A stretch of DNA of 64,000 bases from Pleurodeles waltl (Eukaryota; Chordata; Amphibia; Caudata; Salamandridae): contig NC_090446.1 in NCBI RefSeq assembly GCF_031143425.1, positions 1,022,151,066-1,022,215,065 of the forward strand. The letters are read 5' to 3'. Position numbers and translations under genes: made by a program. Under the pieces are notes generated by a model that was not told the origin of the DNA, did no database searches, and worked only from the letters and a program-made list of their open reading frames with translations. This document shows positions 43,544 to 55,258 of this stretch, one piece after another; position 1 is the stretch's first letter, and the number at the start of each line of letters is the position of its first letter.

Positions 43544-45600
43544 ATGTCTCCCTCTAGGAAATCCGATTTTAAACCTCGTCGGGAGTGCAGGGGTCGCATG
43601 TCTGTGACCGATCCCCACAATGATTGCCTGTGGTGCTTGAGTTCTGAGCACGACGTAGAGAAGTGTGGGTCCTGCCAGAAGGTGAGCCCGAAGATGCTCA
43701 AGGAGAGGGAGGCCAAATTATTTTTGGCCAAGGCGAAGAAGGACAGGAGTCATCGGAGATCTTCTTCTGGAAAATCCTCGAAGTCGCACAAGAAACGGTG
43801 TCAAGATCATTCCCGGCATTGTTCGGATAAAAGTCGGTCTCGGTCGAGATCTCCATCCAGTTGGCGTTGTGCGACGTGGGAGGTGAGTCTGATGGTGACT
43901 CCACAGCAGAGTCCTCAGGCTTCTCCGGTGCCATCCGTCTTCGAGGTGGTTGAGCCTCAGGGAAGTCCTTGCTTCTCACCTGGAGCACAGTTGGATGTTC
44001 CGGATCCGGCACCAACGCCACAGGAGGAGCAGCGGTATCCTGCTTTCCCCACTCCGGGAGCGGATCTGGTGGAGTTTCTGAATGCCATGTTTAATATCTT
44101 TAACACCATGGCTCCTGGTAGTGCACCGGCTGGTCCCACAGGTCCTTTGGCCTTTACATTGTGTGATCCAGGTCCATACAAGCCGGCGCTCTTTATGCCT
44201 TTTTATCCTGTGAAGGGTGTTGGTCCGGCGCCAATGCCGATGGTATCGCCTGGAAGACCTTTGATGCCGATGTCTTCACCTGCTAGACCAGTGGAGCCGA
44301 TGTCATCGCCCCAGGTTCAATCAACGCCGGTGAAGCAGCCCCGAGAGTCCCTGGCGCCGATGGATTCAGTTTCAGCGCCGGATGAATCCAGAGATTTGGG
44401 TGTGTCTGCTGGCCCAACTTGAAGCCAATGTCGTTGAATTCCATGTGGACGCCGAGATTAGAGGCCAGGTTAAGATCTAGGAGAAGAGCACTAAGGCTCA
44501 TAGAAAAGCGGGAATATCACAGACAGCTGAAGGAGAAATTGCTGAGCCCCTGGGGACTATCAGGACTTGGACTCGGCAAGTGGTTTAGAAACTTCCCCTG
44601 AGTGAGATCTAGCCTCTCCAGGAGAATACACAGAAGAGGCGGCCTCTTTTCATTTGGTGGTAAGAATGGCAGCAGAGTTCCTAGATCTCCCACTACCTGC
44701 TGCAGAGGTTAAGACCAACATCTTGACTGAGGTCCTGCATCCTGCTTCAGCTACTGTGGAACCACTACTTCCTTTTAACAATGCTCTTATGGAGCCCATT
44801 CTGGAAGTCTGGAAGAAGCCTGTGACGTCGTCAGCTGTCAACAGATCAGTGGCAAGAAGATACAGGGTGGCTCCGGGAGATCCGGGGTTGCTGTCACAAC
44901 ATCCGACTCCGGAGAGTCTGGTGGTCCAGGTTTCTTGCTCCTCTCGTTCGGCTCCAGGTTCCTTCCCTGCTATACCTTCAGACAGGGAGTCCAAGAGGAC
45001 GGAGCAGTCGGCCAAAAAGACCTTTTCATCCTGCAGCATGGCCCTAAAATCTGCCAATGCGACTTGCGTATTGGGCAGGTACATTCATGCCCTGATGGAC
45101 GCAGCTAAAACTGTGCTACCTGATCTGCCTTTAGAATTGCAGGGACTCCTGTCGGATGAGCAGGCTGCAGTCGGGCCTGGATACTACAGACTCTGTGGCC
45201 AGGGCGATGGGCACTTCTATTGTCACCAGGAGGCATGTGCGGTTGAGATCTTCAGGATTCTCTACGGATGTCCAGACGACCCTTTTGGACCTACCTTTTG
45301 ATGGGGACAAATTGTTTGGTGCTAAAGCTGACTCTGCCTTAGAGCGTTTTAAGGAAAGCAGTGCTACTCCCAAGTCCTTGGGCCTGAGGCTTCCGCTACC
45401 ACAGTCAGGTCTTTCAGAAGGTTTAGGGGGTTTGGGAGAGGAACTTCCTTTCATGGGAGATCTCAGTCGGCAGCCCAGCAGCCTTCAAGTTTGCCCTATG
45501 GGTCCTTTAGAGGGCAGGGTAGGGGTAGAACAAGAGGATCCACCCAGAAGCACACTGTCTCCTCCTCTTCCTCAGGGGGGACGCAGCAAGGAAAACAGCC
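43544..45600 (+). pseudogene. DIRS ORF1, Gag-like (broken)
   Basis: ATG 43544 opens MSPSRKSDFKPRRECRGR. A cysteine cluster (DCLWCLSSEHDVEKCGSC) and a Lys/Ser/Arg-rich basic region follow, then a Pro/Ser-rich middle ending at 44422. The downstream part resumes at 44654 with AAEFLDLPLPAAEVKTN and HPTPESLVVQVSCSSRSAP, and shifts frame again at about 45160-45300. The family protein is a putative nucleocapsid; here at least three frame breaks are present. Confidence 0.8.
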
Positions 45601-45795
45601 TTAGTTCTCCAACCCATTATGTCTCATGCTTCTCCTGTAGGGGGAAGGTTATTTTATTTTCTCCGCAAGTGGGAGTTAGTCACATCGGACTCCTGGGTTC
45701 TCAACATTGTGGGGAAAGGTTAAGCCGTTCCTTTTCGGGAGTTTCCTCCTCTTTTCCCTCCCCACCCATCCTTTTCCACAGAAGACCATCTCCTG

Positions 45796-46270
45796 TTGTT
45801 GCAGCAGGAAGTTCTAGTCCTTTTATCGAAAGGGGCAGTGGAGTTGGTTCCAGAGCAGGAAAGGGGTCAGGGCTGTTATTCAAGATACTTCCTGATTCCC
45901 AAGAAGGATGGTCGGTTGAGGCCTATCCTGGACCTGAGGGTTTTGAATTCGTTCCTCAAACAGGAGAAATTCAAAATGCTGACCCTAGCGCAGGTGCTTC
46001 TGGCATTAAACAAAGAGGATTGGATGGTGTCTGTTGACTTACAAGATGCTTACTTTCATATCCCTATTCTGAAGTCGTACAGGAAGTATCTCCGGTTTGT
46101 GGTAGGGTCGCAACACTACCAGTTTGCGGTCCTTCCTTTTGGTCTTACTTCAGCACCTTGAGTTTTCACAAAGGTGATGGCGGTGGTTGCAGCAAATCTC
46201 AGGAGTAGGGGAATATCGGTATTCCCTTACCTGGACAACTGGTTGATCAAAGTCAAGCTCCAGATCTTGT
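45796..46270 (+). pseudogene. DIRS reverse transcriptase domain
   Basis: It contains GCYSRYFLIPKKDGRLRPIL, DWMVSVDLQDAYFHIPI and QFAVLPFGLTSAP. TGA at 46160 then replaces what is usually an Arg codon, consistent with CGA to TGA change. The catalytic box reads YLDNWLIK instead of the usual YLDDWLIK, so one metal-binding Asp is lost. Dead on two counts. Confidence 0.88.
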
Positions 46271-46689
46271 GCTGCATCACCTGCAGATGACAACCCGGTT
46301 GTTGTTCAATCTGGGTGCCCATATCTCACCTGGAGCCCTCTCAGCGCCTCCTGTTCAGAGGGGCAGTACTGGACACAACGTTGTATCGGGCCTTTCATCC
46401 GCCTCAGCGGATTCAGGACATTCAGGAGTTGATTCCAATGTTTCAAAATGGAGCGGTTGTTCCAGTCCTCAAGGTCCTACGTCTGCTCGGTCTGTTCGCT
46501 TCTTGCATTCTGTTGGTCACTCATGCATGCTGGCACATGAGGACTCTTCAGTGGTGCCTCCGCAGGCAGTGGTTTAAACCAAAGGGGATCTCGAGGAGTC
46601 GAAAACGATCTCCAGAGATGCTGCAGCGGATTTACGATGGTGGGCTCTGGATGCCAATCTTTCACAAGGAAGGCCATTTTCACTACCGC

Positions 46690-47078
46690 TTCCGGTGGCC
46701 ACGATCATAACAGATGCTTCCACTCTAGAGTGGGGAGCACATCTGCGGGACCTGGAGGTCAAAGGTCATTGGTCTCCAGTGGAACAGATGTTTCATATCA
46801 ATCTGTTGGAATTGCGGGCGATACGTCTGGCTCTCAAGGCCTTCCTCCCCTCCCTTCGCGGTCAGTCGGTCCAAGTCCTGACGGACAACACTACCGCAAT
46901 GTGGTACATCAACAAGCAGAGAGGTGTAGGGTCATACCTTCTCTGCAGAGAGGCTCTGCGGCTCTGTCCTGCGCTCAGGACCATCAGATTTGCTTAGTAG
47001 CAAACCATCTGACCAGAGTTCTGAACGTACGTGCGGACAGTCTCAGTCGGCATTTCTCGGCCGATCACGAGTGGCGGC
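46690..47078 (+). pseudogene. DIRS RNase H domain, interrupted by solo LTR
   Basis: VATIITDASTLEWGAHL gives the first Asp, LLELRAIRLAL the Glu and VLTDNTTAMWYINKQ the next Asp. The frame shifts at about 46995. The LTR at 47079 cuts the sequence; the reading frame continues cleanly on the far side at 49448 once one duplicated GCGGC is ignored. Confidence 0.82.
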
Positions 47079-49442
47079 TGTAAGGAAATGGCTCCCTGTT
47101 GCAATTACCCCCCCGCTTTTTGCCTGATACTGATGCTGACTTGACTGAGAAGTGTGCTGGGACCCTGCTAACCAGGCCCCAGCACCAGTGTTCTTTCACC
47201 TAAAATGTACCATTGTTTCCACAATTGGCACACCCCTGGCACACAGATAAGTCCCTTGTAAAAGGTACCAGTGGTACTAAGGGCCCTGTGACCAGGGAAG
47301 GTCCCAAAGGGCTGCAGCATATGTTGTGCCACCCTAAGGGACCCCTCACCTAACACATGCACACTGCCATTGCAGATTGTGTGTGTTGGTGGAGAGAAAA
47401 AGGCAAAGTCTACATGGCATCCCCTCAGGATGCCATGCACACAAAATACTGCCTGTGGCATAGGTAAGTCACCCCTCTAGGAGGCCTTACAGCCCTAAGG
47501 CAGGGTGCACTATACCACAGGTGAGGGCATAGCTGCATGAGCAATATGCCCCTACAGTGTCTAAATCTATTCTTAGACATTGTAAGTACAGTGTGGCCAT
47601 ATTAAGTATATGGTCTGGGAGTTTGTCAAAAACGAGCTCCACAGTTCCATAATGGCTACACTGAATACTGGAAAGTTTGGTATCAAACTTCTCAGAATAA
47701 TAAACGCACACTGATGCCAGTGTTGGATTTATTAAAAAATGTACACAGAGAGCATCTTAGAGATGCCCCCTCTAGTTTTACCCAATTGTTCAATGCAGGA
47801 CTGACTGGTCTGTGCCAGCCTGCTGCTGAGAGACGAGTTTCTGACCCCATGTGGTGAGGGCCTTTGTGCTCTCTTAGGACAGAAACAAAAGCCTGCTCTG
47901 GGTGGAGGTGCTTCACACCTCCCCCCTGCAGGAACTGTAACACCTTGCAGTGAGCCTCAAAGGCTCAGGCTTCGTGTTACAATACCCCAGGGCAGTCCAG
48001 CTAGTGGAGATGCCCGCCCCCTGGACACAGCCCCCACTTTTGGTGGCAAGTCCAGGGGAGATAATGAGAAAAACAAGGAGGAGTCACCCACAGTCAGGAC
48101 AGCCCCTAAGGTGTCCTGAGCTGAGGTGACCCCTGCCTTTAGAAATCATACCCCAATAGGAATAGGGATGTGCCCCCCTCCCCTAAGGGAGAAGGCACAA
48201 AGAGGGTGTAGCCACCCTCAAGGACAGTAGCCATTGGCTCCTGACCTGCCAAACCTAAGCACACCCCTAAATTCAGTATTCAGGGGCTCCCAGAACTGAG
48301 GAAGATAGATTCCTGCAACCTGAAGATGAAGAAGGACTGCTGACCTGAAGCCCTGCAGAGAAGACGGAGACACCAACTGCTTTGGCCCCAGCCTGTCTCC
48401 CCACTTCGAGAAAAACTGGGCCCCCCCAGTGACGCCTGCAGAGGGAATCCCGAGGCTCCCCCTGACCGCGACTGCCTGTTTCACAGAACCCGACGCCTGG
48501 GAAACACACTGCACCCGCAGCCCCCAGACCTGAAGGATCCGACCTCCAGTGCAGGAGCGACCCCCAGGTGGCCCTCTCCCTTGCCCAGGTGGTGGCTACC
48601 CCGAGGAGCCCCCCCTTGCCTGCCTGCATCGCTGAAGAGACCTCCGGGTCTCCCATTGAAACCTATTGCAAACCCGACGCCTGTTTGCACTCTGCACCTG
48701 GCCCCCCTTGCTGCTGAGGGTGTACTTTTTGTGCTGACTTGTGTCCCCCCGGTGCCCTTCAAAACCCCCCTGGTCTGCCCTCCGAAGTCGTAGGTACTTA
48801 CCTGCTGGCAGACTGGAACCGGGGAACCCCCTTCTCCATTGAAGCCTATGCGTTTTGGGCACCACTTTGACCTCTGCACCTGACCGGCCCTGAGCTGCTG
48901 GTGTGGTAACTTTGGGGTTGCCCTGAACCCCCAACGGTGGGCTACCTTGGACCCAACTTTGAACCCTGTAAGTGCTTTACTTACCTGTGAAACTAACAAA
49001 TACTTACCTCCCCCAGGAACTGTTGAATTTTGCAGTGTCCAATTTTAAAATAGCTTATTGCCATTTGTGCCTAAACTGTACATGCTATTGTGTTGATTCA
49101 AAGTTCCTAAGATACCTGAGTGAAATACCTTTTTATTTGAAGTATTACTTGTAAATCTTGAACCTGTGGTTCTTAAAATAAACAAATAAAATATATTTTT
49201 CTATATAAAAACCTATTAGCCTGGAATTGTCTTTGATTGTGTGTTCCTCATTTATTGCCTGTGTGTGTACAACAAATGCTTAACACTACCCTCTGATAAG
49301 CCTACTGCTCGACCACACTACCACAAAATAGAGCATTTGAATGATCTCTTTTTGCCACCATATTACCTCTAAGGGGAACCCTTGGTCTCTGTGCATGCTA
49401 TTTCTTACTTTGAAATAGTACATACAGTGCCAACTTCCTACA
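47079..49442 (+). mobile_element. Solo LTR of the element 1 family
   Basis: 2364 bp, starting TGTAAGGAAATGG and ending TTCCTACA, with GCGGC on both sides (47074-47078 and 49443-49447). It is recognisably the same family as the LTRs of element 1 but clearly diverged and shorter. It arose by insertion into the DIRS element and LTR-LTR recombination. Confidence 0.9.
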
Positions 49443-50850
49443 GCGGCTCCATCCAGACCTGATCCATTACATCTTCCAGATGTGGGGGTTTCCTCAAGTA
49501 GACCTGTTTGCCACTCGGGAGAACGCGCACTGCCCGTCGTTCTGCAGCCTCCAGTATCCGGTGCAAGGAGCGTTGGGGGACGCATTTTAGATGTCAGGAA
49601 GTTGCTTAATGCGTTTCCCCCCATACCCTTGATTCCTTAGGTTCTGAGGAAGAATCACCAAGACAGGGCCAAGTAATCTTAATAGCTCCGGTTTGGCCGA
49701 GAAGGGTGTGGTACACAGACCTTCTCCAACTCTCACTGTGCCCTCTGCTCCATCTCCCTCACAGGGTAGACCTCCTCTCACAGTTGCAGGGGCAGGTTTT
49801 ACACCCCCACCTCAAGAGCCTGCACCTACATGCCTGGAGATTGAACGTGGCAATCTGAATTATTTTTCTCTCCCGTCAGAAGTGGTGGATATTATTTTAT
49901 CGGCCAGGCAACACTCCACCAAGACTGTCTATGCCAGTAGATGGGCGAAATTTGTTACTTGGTGTGGAGCGAGACACATTGATCCCATAAAGGCCCATTT
50001 ATCTGATATTTTGCTTTTTGCACTTTGATTAGAACAGAAGGTTTGCGCACTGGCAGCGCTGTTGGCTTTTCTTTGCCATCCTGATCTTCCTTCCTTATTA
50101 AGTCCCCTGTAGTTCTTAGGTTCCTTAAAGGGTTAACTATCAAGTTTCCTCCAACTCCGCTTGTTATGCCTCAGAGGGATTGGAATTTAGTTCTCACTTT
50201 TCTGATGGGTTCACCGTTTGAACCTTTGCATTCTTGCCCATTAAGGTTATTGGTTTTAAAGACAGTTTTCCTTACAGCCATCACATCTGCTAGGCGTGTG
50301 AGTGAGCTACAGGCTCTTAGTGTAAAACCCCTTTCAGATCCTTTCATGCAGACAAAGTGGTGCTGAGAGCCAGGGCGGCTTTCCTACCACAGGTAGTCAC
50401 TCCATTTCATACGGGGCAAACCAGAACACACCCCTCCTTTTATCCTCCTTCACATCTATTGAAAAAGGAGGGGAGAGACTGCATCAGCTTGACCCATATT
50501 AAAAGGATCAGAGAGTTTCGAGTGGATGATCAACTCTTCATTGGCTATGTGGAGAAAGAAAAGGAATGGCAGTCCACAAGAGAACACTGTCCAGGTGGAT
50601 CAGTCTTTGCATTAAACTCTGTTATTCTTTGGCAAAGAAGGTTCATCCTGTTGGTATCAGGGCCCATTCCATCAGGGCTAAGTCTGCCGCTTCAGCCTTG
50701 GCAAGAGGTGTCCCAGTTGCTGAGATCTGTAAGGTTGCAACTTGGGCTACCCTCCACACTTTCGCTAAGCATTATTGCTTGGACTCGGAAGTTAGGAGGG
50801 ACGGCCATTTTGCACGATCTGTGCTGCAAGATTTCTTGGTGTGACCATTC
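49443..50850 (+). pseudogene. DIRS tyrosine recombinase and linker (broken)
   Basis: After the linker (GFPQVDLFATRENAHC), the recombinase starts near 49850 with PSEVVDIILSARQHSTKTVY. The first catalytic Arg is in TSARRVSELQAL (about 50280), and the H-x-x-R box is in RAHSIRAKSAASALARG (about 50660). ATWATLHTFAKHY near 50735 carries the last His and Tyr. Several frameshifts (about 50030, 50360 and 50560) break it. Confidence 0.85.
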
Positions 50851-50897
50851 CGGCACCCGCCTCTGAGTGCGGTACTGCTTTGGGACTCTATTCATAA

Positions 50898-51000
50898 GGT
50901 GAGGAATCCACAGGTAGTTGTATCCATCAGAAGAACAAGTTACTTACCTTCGGTAACGCCTTTTCTGGTGCATACACTAGCTACCTGTGGATCCCTCACA
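50898..51000 (+). repeat. DIRS internal complementary region
   Basis: CCACAGGTAGTTGTATCCAT is complementary to the left end, and AAGTTACTTACCTTCGGTAA is complementary to the right end. Joined, they define both outer ends, as expected for the circular-junction template of DIRS elements. Confidence 0.8.
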
Positions 51001-51139
51001 GTCCCACCCGCCTCCCTTTTACCAGTCTGGTCATACCGACAGTTCTTTGGGTGTATATGTATATTTGTTTTTGCTCTTTTTATTTGAATAAATAATGTGT
51101 ATTATATTTGGTTGATGTATATATATTGAGTTTGTGAAG

Positions 51140-51394
51140 TCGGTGATCACCTGTTCACCTCAAAGGCACGTAAAAAATGGTGAAAACTGACCGCAGTATG
51201 CCGGCGAGGTCCTTTTATTGCCACAATGATGTCAAATGAAGTCGGGCAATTGTGACGTCCTCGTCAACGTGCAGAGCTAGGAAGAAAAATTTCCGTTGAA
51301 TGCTGGTGCTATGGGAGAATTCATAAGGTGAGGAATCCTCAGGTAGCTAGTGTATCCACCAGAAAAGGCGTTACCGAAGGTAAGTAACTTGTTC
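51140..51394 (-). repeat. Right inverted terminal repeat of DIRS
   Basis: Reverse complement of the left repeat, with an additional outer 33 bases ending GGTAAGTAACTTGTT that are also represented in the internal complementary region. Confidence 0.85.
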
Positions 51395-52300
51395 ATATGT
51401 TCAACTGGATATCAAGGTTTATTTGAGAAACCAAGAAAGTTGGATAAAATTATTGGTTGATGGAGGCCATGCATCAGAAATGTTTTTTTTACCATTTTAA
51501 TTTTTTCATAATTTTCTTAAGTTGATTGCGGGGAGCCTGGAGTTACAGTAGGGACCTATTTTGAATTAACTATTTTAGTTTTTTCTAAGGAAAAATGTTT
51601 GCATATTTTTGAGAGGACTGGGCCTAGTTTTAAAATACTTTTTCTCTATTTTCTTGTGTGTTGTTTGCAAATTGTGCACTATTTTGCTAATTTTACTGTC
51701 TGCGTCCTTGTCTACTAATGGCTCACAGCTAGCCAGCTCTAGGCATTGGGTGTATTTTATAAAAAACCTTTTCTGTGCTATATGTTCTGGAAACATCTAT
51801 TGATTTATGGATGGCACAGGATAAAATTCAAAAAATGTTGTTAAAGTGTATTTTGGTGGGGAAATTGTTGATACCTTTGGATGCTTGTGATTCAGGAATT
51901 CTCAAAGTTTACTTAATTTTTGTTTTTGGCATTGCTGAATAAATAGTATTGTTTTCTTCTTTCTTTTCCATGCCTTTGCCCTTGGTGGCCATGCGTCAGG
52001 GCTGCGGTTTTGTGTAGTCAGTGTGCTTCCCCCTTGGTGGACATGTGGCAAGGCTGTCATTGAGTGTAGCCAGTGTGTCAAATCAATTTCTTCCCCTTTT
52101 CCAAGTCATTTTCTTGGGACATTGATGCCTTTTTCGTTTTTGTTTATTTTTTTTATTTTTTCCCTGTCATGAGTTTAATGTGCAGAGGAAAACTGTAGTA
52201 CAGTGTTTTCTTATTATTTTGTTTCCATTTTAGCCTGCACACTTGCTTCCCATAGGATTTCTCATAGTTTGCTATGAGGACACCAGCAATTCTTTCTTTT
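51395..52300. other. AT-rich DNA, no gene recognised
   Basis: T-rich on the plus strand. A short repeated phrase (CCTTGGTGGCCATG, CTTGGTGGACATG) lies near 51980-52040. Confidence 0.35.
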
Positions 52301-52304
52301 CCAT

Positions 52305-52870
52305 GCATCCCCTCCGCCCCACACCTGCCATAGGTGTTTCATAGCCATTGCCGCAAACCAGCAATACTTTTTTGAAGAAATATTTCATTTCCCCCCTTCA
52401 CCCCTGTATCATAGGACATACGCGCACACAAACAATAATTATTTTAGGAATTTCCCCATTTAACCCTGCATTTCCTGTCTGCCACAGGTGTTTCATTAAA
52501 GGCCATAAGTGCACCATGAACTAGCAATATTTTTTAAAAGTATTATTTCATTTTCCCCAGCACCCCCTGCCTGCCATAGGTGTTCATAGGCAGAGGCGCA
52601 CACATAAGCAATAATTATTTTAACGATTATTACATTTTCTTCCGCAACCCCTGCCTGCTGTAAATGTCTCATAGGCCACAGGAGCACACACTAGCAATAT
52701 TTTTTTCAAAAGTATTCAAATTTCCCCTGTACCCCCTGCCTACCATAGGTGTTTCATAGGCCATAACTGCACCGCCCAGCAGCAATCATTTTGTTAAGAA
52801 TTATTGCATTTTTTCCTGCACCCCCTGCCTGCCACAGGAGTCTCAGAGGCCTTAAAGGCACATAAAGTAA
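52305..52870 (+). repeat. Degenerate ~95-bp tandem repeat, about 6 copies
   Basis: Units contain CCCCCTGCCTGCCATAGGTG, CATAGGCC, then AGCAATATTTTTT and an AT-rich end. Copies have drifted strongly. Confidence 0.7.
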
Positions 52871-53149
52871 CCTTTTCAATCTGTATGTTATTGTAATATT
52901 ATGTTTATGCATGGTTTGGAATGGATATACTATTATTTATTATTTATAATGGCCTCATTATATTGCCTATAGATCCAAACTGCAAATGCCATATTTCACT
53001 GCAGTTTTTTTCTTGTGTGTTTGATTTTAGGTGTACAAGAGACATCGCATACAGTACTTCCAGTAGTGACATCACCCGAGTTCTTCTTGGCTTCCGTTTG
53101 TGCTGTTAAGTGGCAACTGGCCTAGCAAAAAAGATTGCCACTGCAAAAG

Positions 53150-54380
53150 ACTGGGAGGAGCACTCCTGCGTTAACTCCTCCACCCCAACCTAAACCCAAG
53201 CCCATGTGTCTCAGTGATGTAGCCACTCCTGTCATGGCACTGAGCAGTGAGTCTGAACTGGATTTGTCTCAGCCGCAAAATACCCAATCATTGCAGGAAA
53301 GTTGACAATATGAGCTGCAGCCAGCAACAGGTCTTCCTGAAATTGGGAGCAGAACAGGAGGTTGAGCTACATGTTGAGCAAGATGCTGCTCTTCAACCGA
53401 TGGCTTTGCAATCTCCAAGAAGAAAAAAAGGTTACTCCACCATCTTATTCAAGCCTACCTTCTGATGATCTGGACCCGGCTGAGACCCGCCATAAGAGAC
53501 AAGGGAAAAATAAAGTTCCTGAAAGCCTTACAATTATGGAAAATGACAGTGGTGATGAGCCAGTGATTGTCAGTATGGAAGGCAGCTCACAGGACACTGA
53601 GATGAATCCTCATAATCAACTTGATTTGGTTCCACCACAACAGCCAGCTAACATACTTGTAAGATCCCTGCCAAGATAAGCATCCACCACTACCACAGTC
53701 TAAGTACACCCTACAGAGAGGCAAAAGACACACCCACCTTCTTTCAGTTCTTCAGGCATTGGCAGTGGCAACATGTATCCTCCTCAGTTTGGGACTTCCT
53801 AATGATTAATAAGCAAGAGAATAACTTTGCATTTTGCTCCATTTGCCACATGAGTGTTCTTTGAGTTAAGTCAGGTTTGCACTACACACCAAACGTCACA
53901 TCTGAAAAAAACATCACACAATCCGGTGAGAAGAGCATTTAAAAAAATACTGGTGGTGGTGGTGATGGGAGAAGGGAAGCAGCTCAGTTGACAGTGATAG
54001 AAGAAGAAGAAAGTGCTCATGAGAAAGAACAGGATGATGTCATTACACAAAGCAGCTTTTCTGCAACAAGTGTCCCCTGTAGTGTGCCAGTATCCGCCAC
54101 ATCAGCAACCTCCATACGGCACAAGACTCAGATGCACACATCGCTGCATAGCGTGATTCCAGCAACACGCATATTGACTTCTGGTTGTCTCATGAAGTAT
54201 CCTGTATCTGTGCCATTATATTTATGAAATTCCAGGCTACAATTACAGGCATGTTTAGGCAGGAGGAGCACTACGATACCAACCACCCAATGGCATGTTT
54301 TCACAATGGGAAGCTGGATAAAATGTTAGCACTGGACCTTCTCCCTTTTTCTTTTGAAAAATAGTCTGTGGTGGCCATTT
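53150..54380 (+). pseudogene. hAT-type (BED zinc finger) transposase remnant
   Basis: Near 53785 the text reads SVWDFLMINKQ and FCSICHM, and after frame changes a decayed H-x(3-4)-H stretch, which is the BED-finger pattern of hAT/ZBED proteins. Near 54311-54360 KLDKMLALDLLPFSFE matches the conserved hAT segment after the finger. Acidic low-complexity frames at 53362-53679 and 53988-54227 would lie before and between these. No complete catalytic region is seen. Confidence 0.6.
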
Positions 54381-54580
54381 GCCCAAAATGGGAGGTTCTC
54401 AGCCAGAATTGCTGTTCCAGTGACCACCATGATGTAATTCAACTGGTTGGCTAAGTCATGCAGCGGAGTGATGTTCAGACTATCCACTGGACGCCAGACA
54501 TGTGGATCTGTTGGTAAGTAACTGGTTACTAGTAAATCAAATATGCCAATCATGGAAAAGCCAACTACGCATTCAATTTA

Positions 54581-54741
54581 CACAGAGAGCACTTGCACAT
54601 TAGCACAGGTCAGCAGTGGTAAAGTGCCCAGAGTACCAAAACTAACAAAAACAAAGTCCAGCATGTAGTCAATAACACAGGAAACAGAGGCAAAAAGACA
54701 GGGGAAACCAAAGCAAGGATGCCAGGTCTAACAAGTAGTAA
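54581..54741 (-). mobile_element. LTR fragment, minus orientation
   Basis: On the minus strand it starts TGTTAGACCTGGCATCC, a typical LTR beginning, and contains TTTACCACTGCTGACCTG, matching the end of the segment at about 30520. Confidence 0.5.
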
Positions 54742-55258
54742 CTCCTTTTAAAATAATAGGAGTTAGTTCTCGCAAAGTTACTACTCATAAAGTTACTGAT
54801 CGTAAAGTTACTAGTCATAAATGTACACTGCAAGAATAAAGTAACACCAAAAGTGAAACTTACTTTACCTTTGTGAATTAGGCTTATAAAATCTATGCAA
54901 CATGGAGTCCTGACTTGAGGTTTAGTTTAGTTTTATTTTTTAAATAAATTAAGTACAAACTCCCGAGACTAGTTGTTCTTTGTTTGACATTTGTGTTACG
55001 GTGGCCTCAGTCTTGGATTATCCACTAACTGTGTTTTCTTTCAAGCTAGTTGCCAGTGATGGATAATCCTTCTGAATAACCCTATAGTTGGAGTTCACAT
55101 TGTAAGCATAATTCAGAATAGGTGGACCTTGTTTAGTGAGTTCTTCCCTGTTAGTGCTAGCACACTACCACCAGCATTAAGAAGGCCCTTTAGAAACCCT
55201 GGAATAACGTCTGGGAAAAGTAAGAGGGGTGGCAGACATCACTTAATCTATTGCACAC
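54742..55258. other. Spacer with 15-bp triplet repeat
   Basis: AAAGTTACT plus a variable tail is repeated three times at about 54775-54822. Nothing else is recognised. CACAC at 55254-55258 is the expected left target duplication of the next LTR element. Confidence 0.4.

Larger units (their letters stand above)
43267..51394 (+). mobile_element. DIRS-type retrotransposon (degenerate)
   Basis: DIRS elements use reverse transcriptase/RNase H plus a tyrosine recombinase instead of integrase. The hallmarks are all here. There are inverted terminal repeats (43267-43480 and the reverse complement 51140-51394) and an internal complementary region at 50898-51000 that joins the complements of both outer ends. 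The order is Gag-like, RT, RNase H and recombinase. No target duplication is expected. Multiple frameshifts, a stop in the RT and a 2.36-kb solo LTR insertion inactivate it. Confidence 0.9.
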
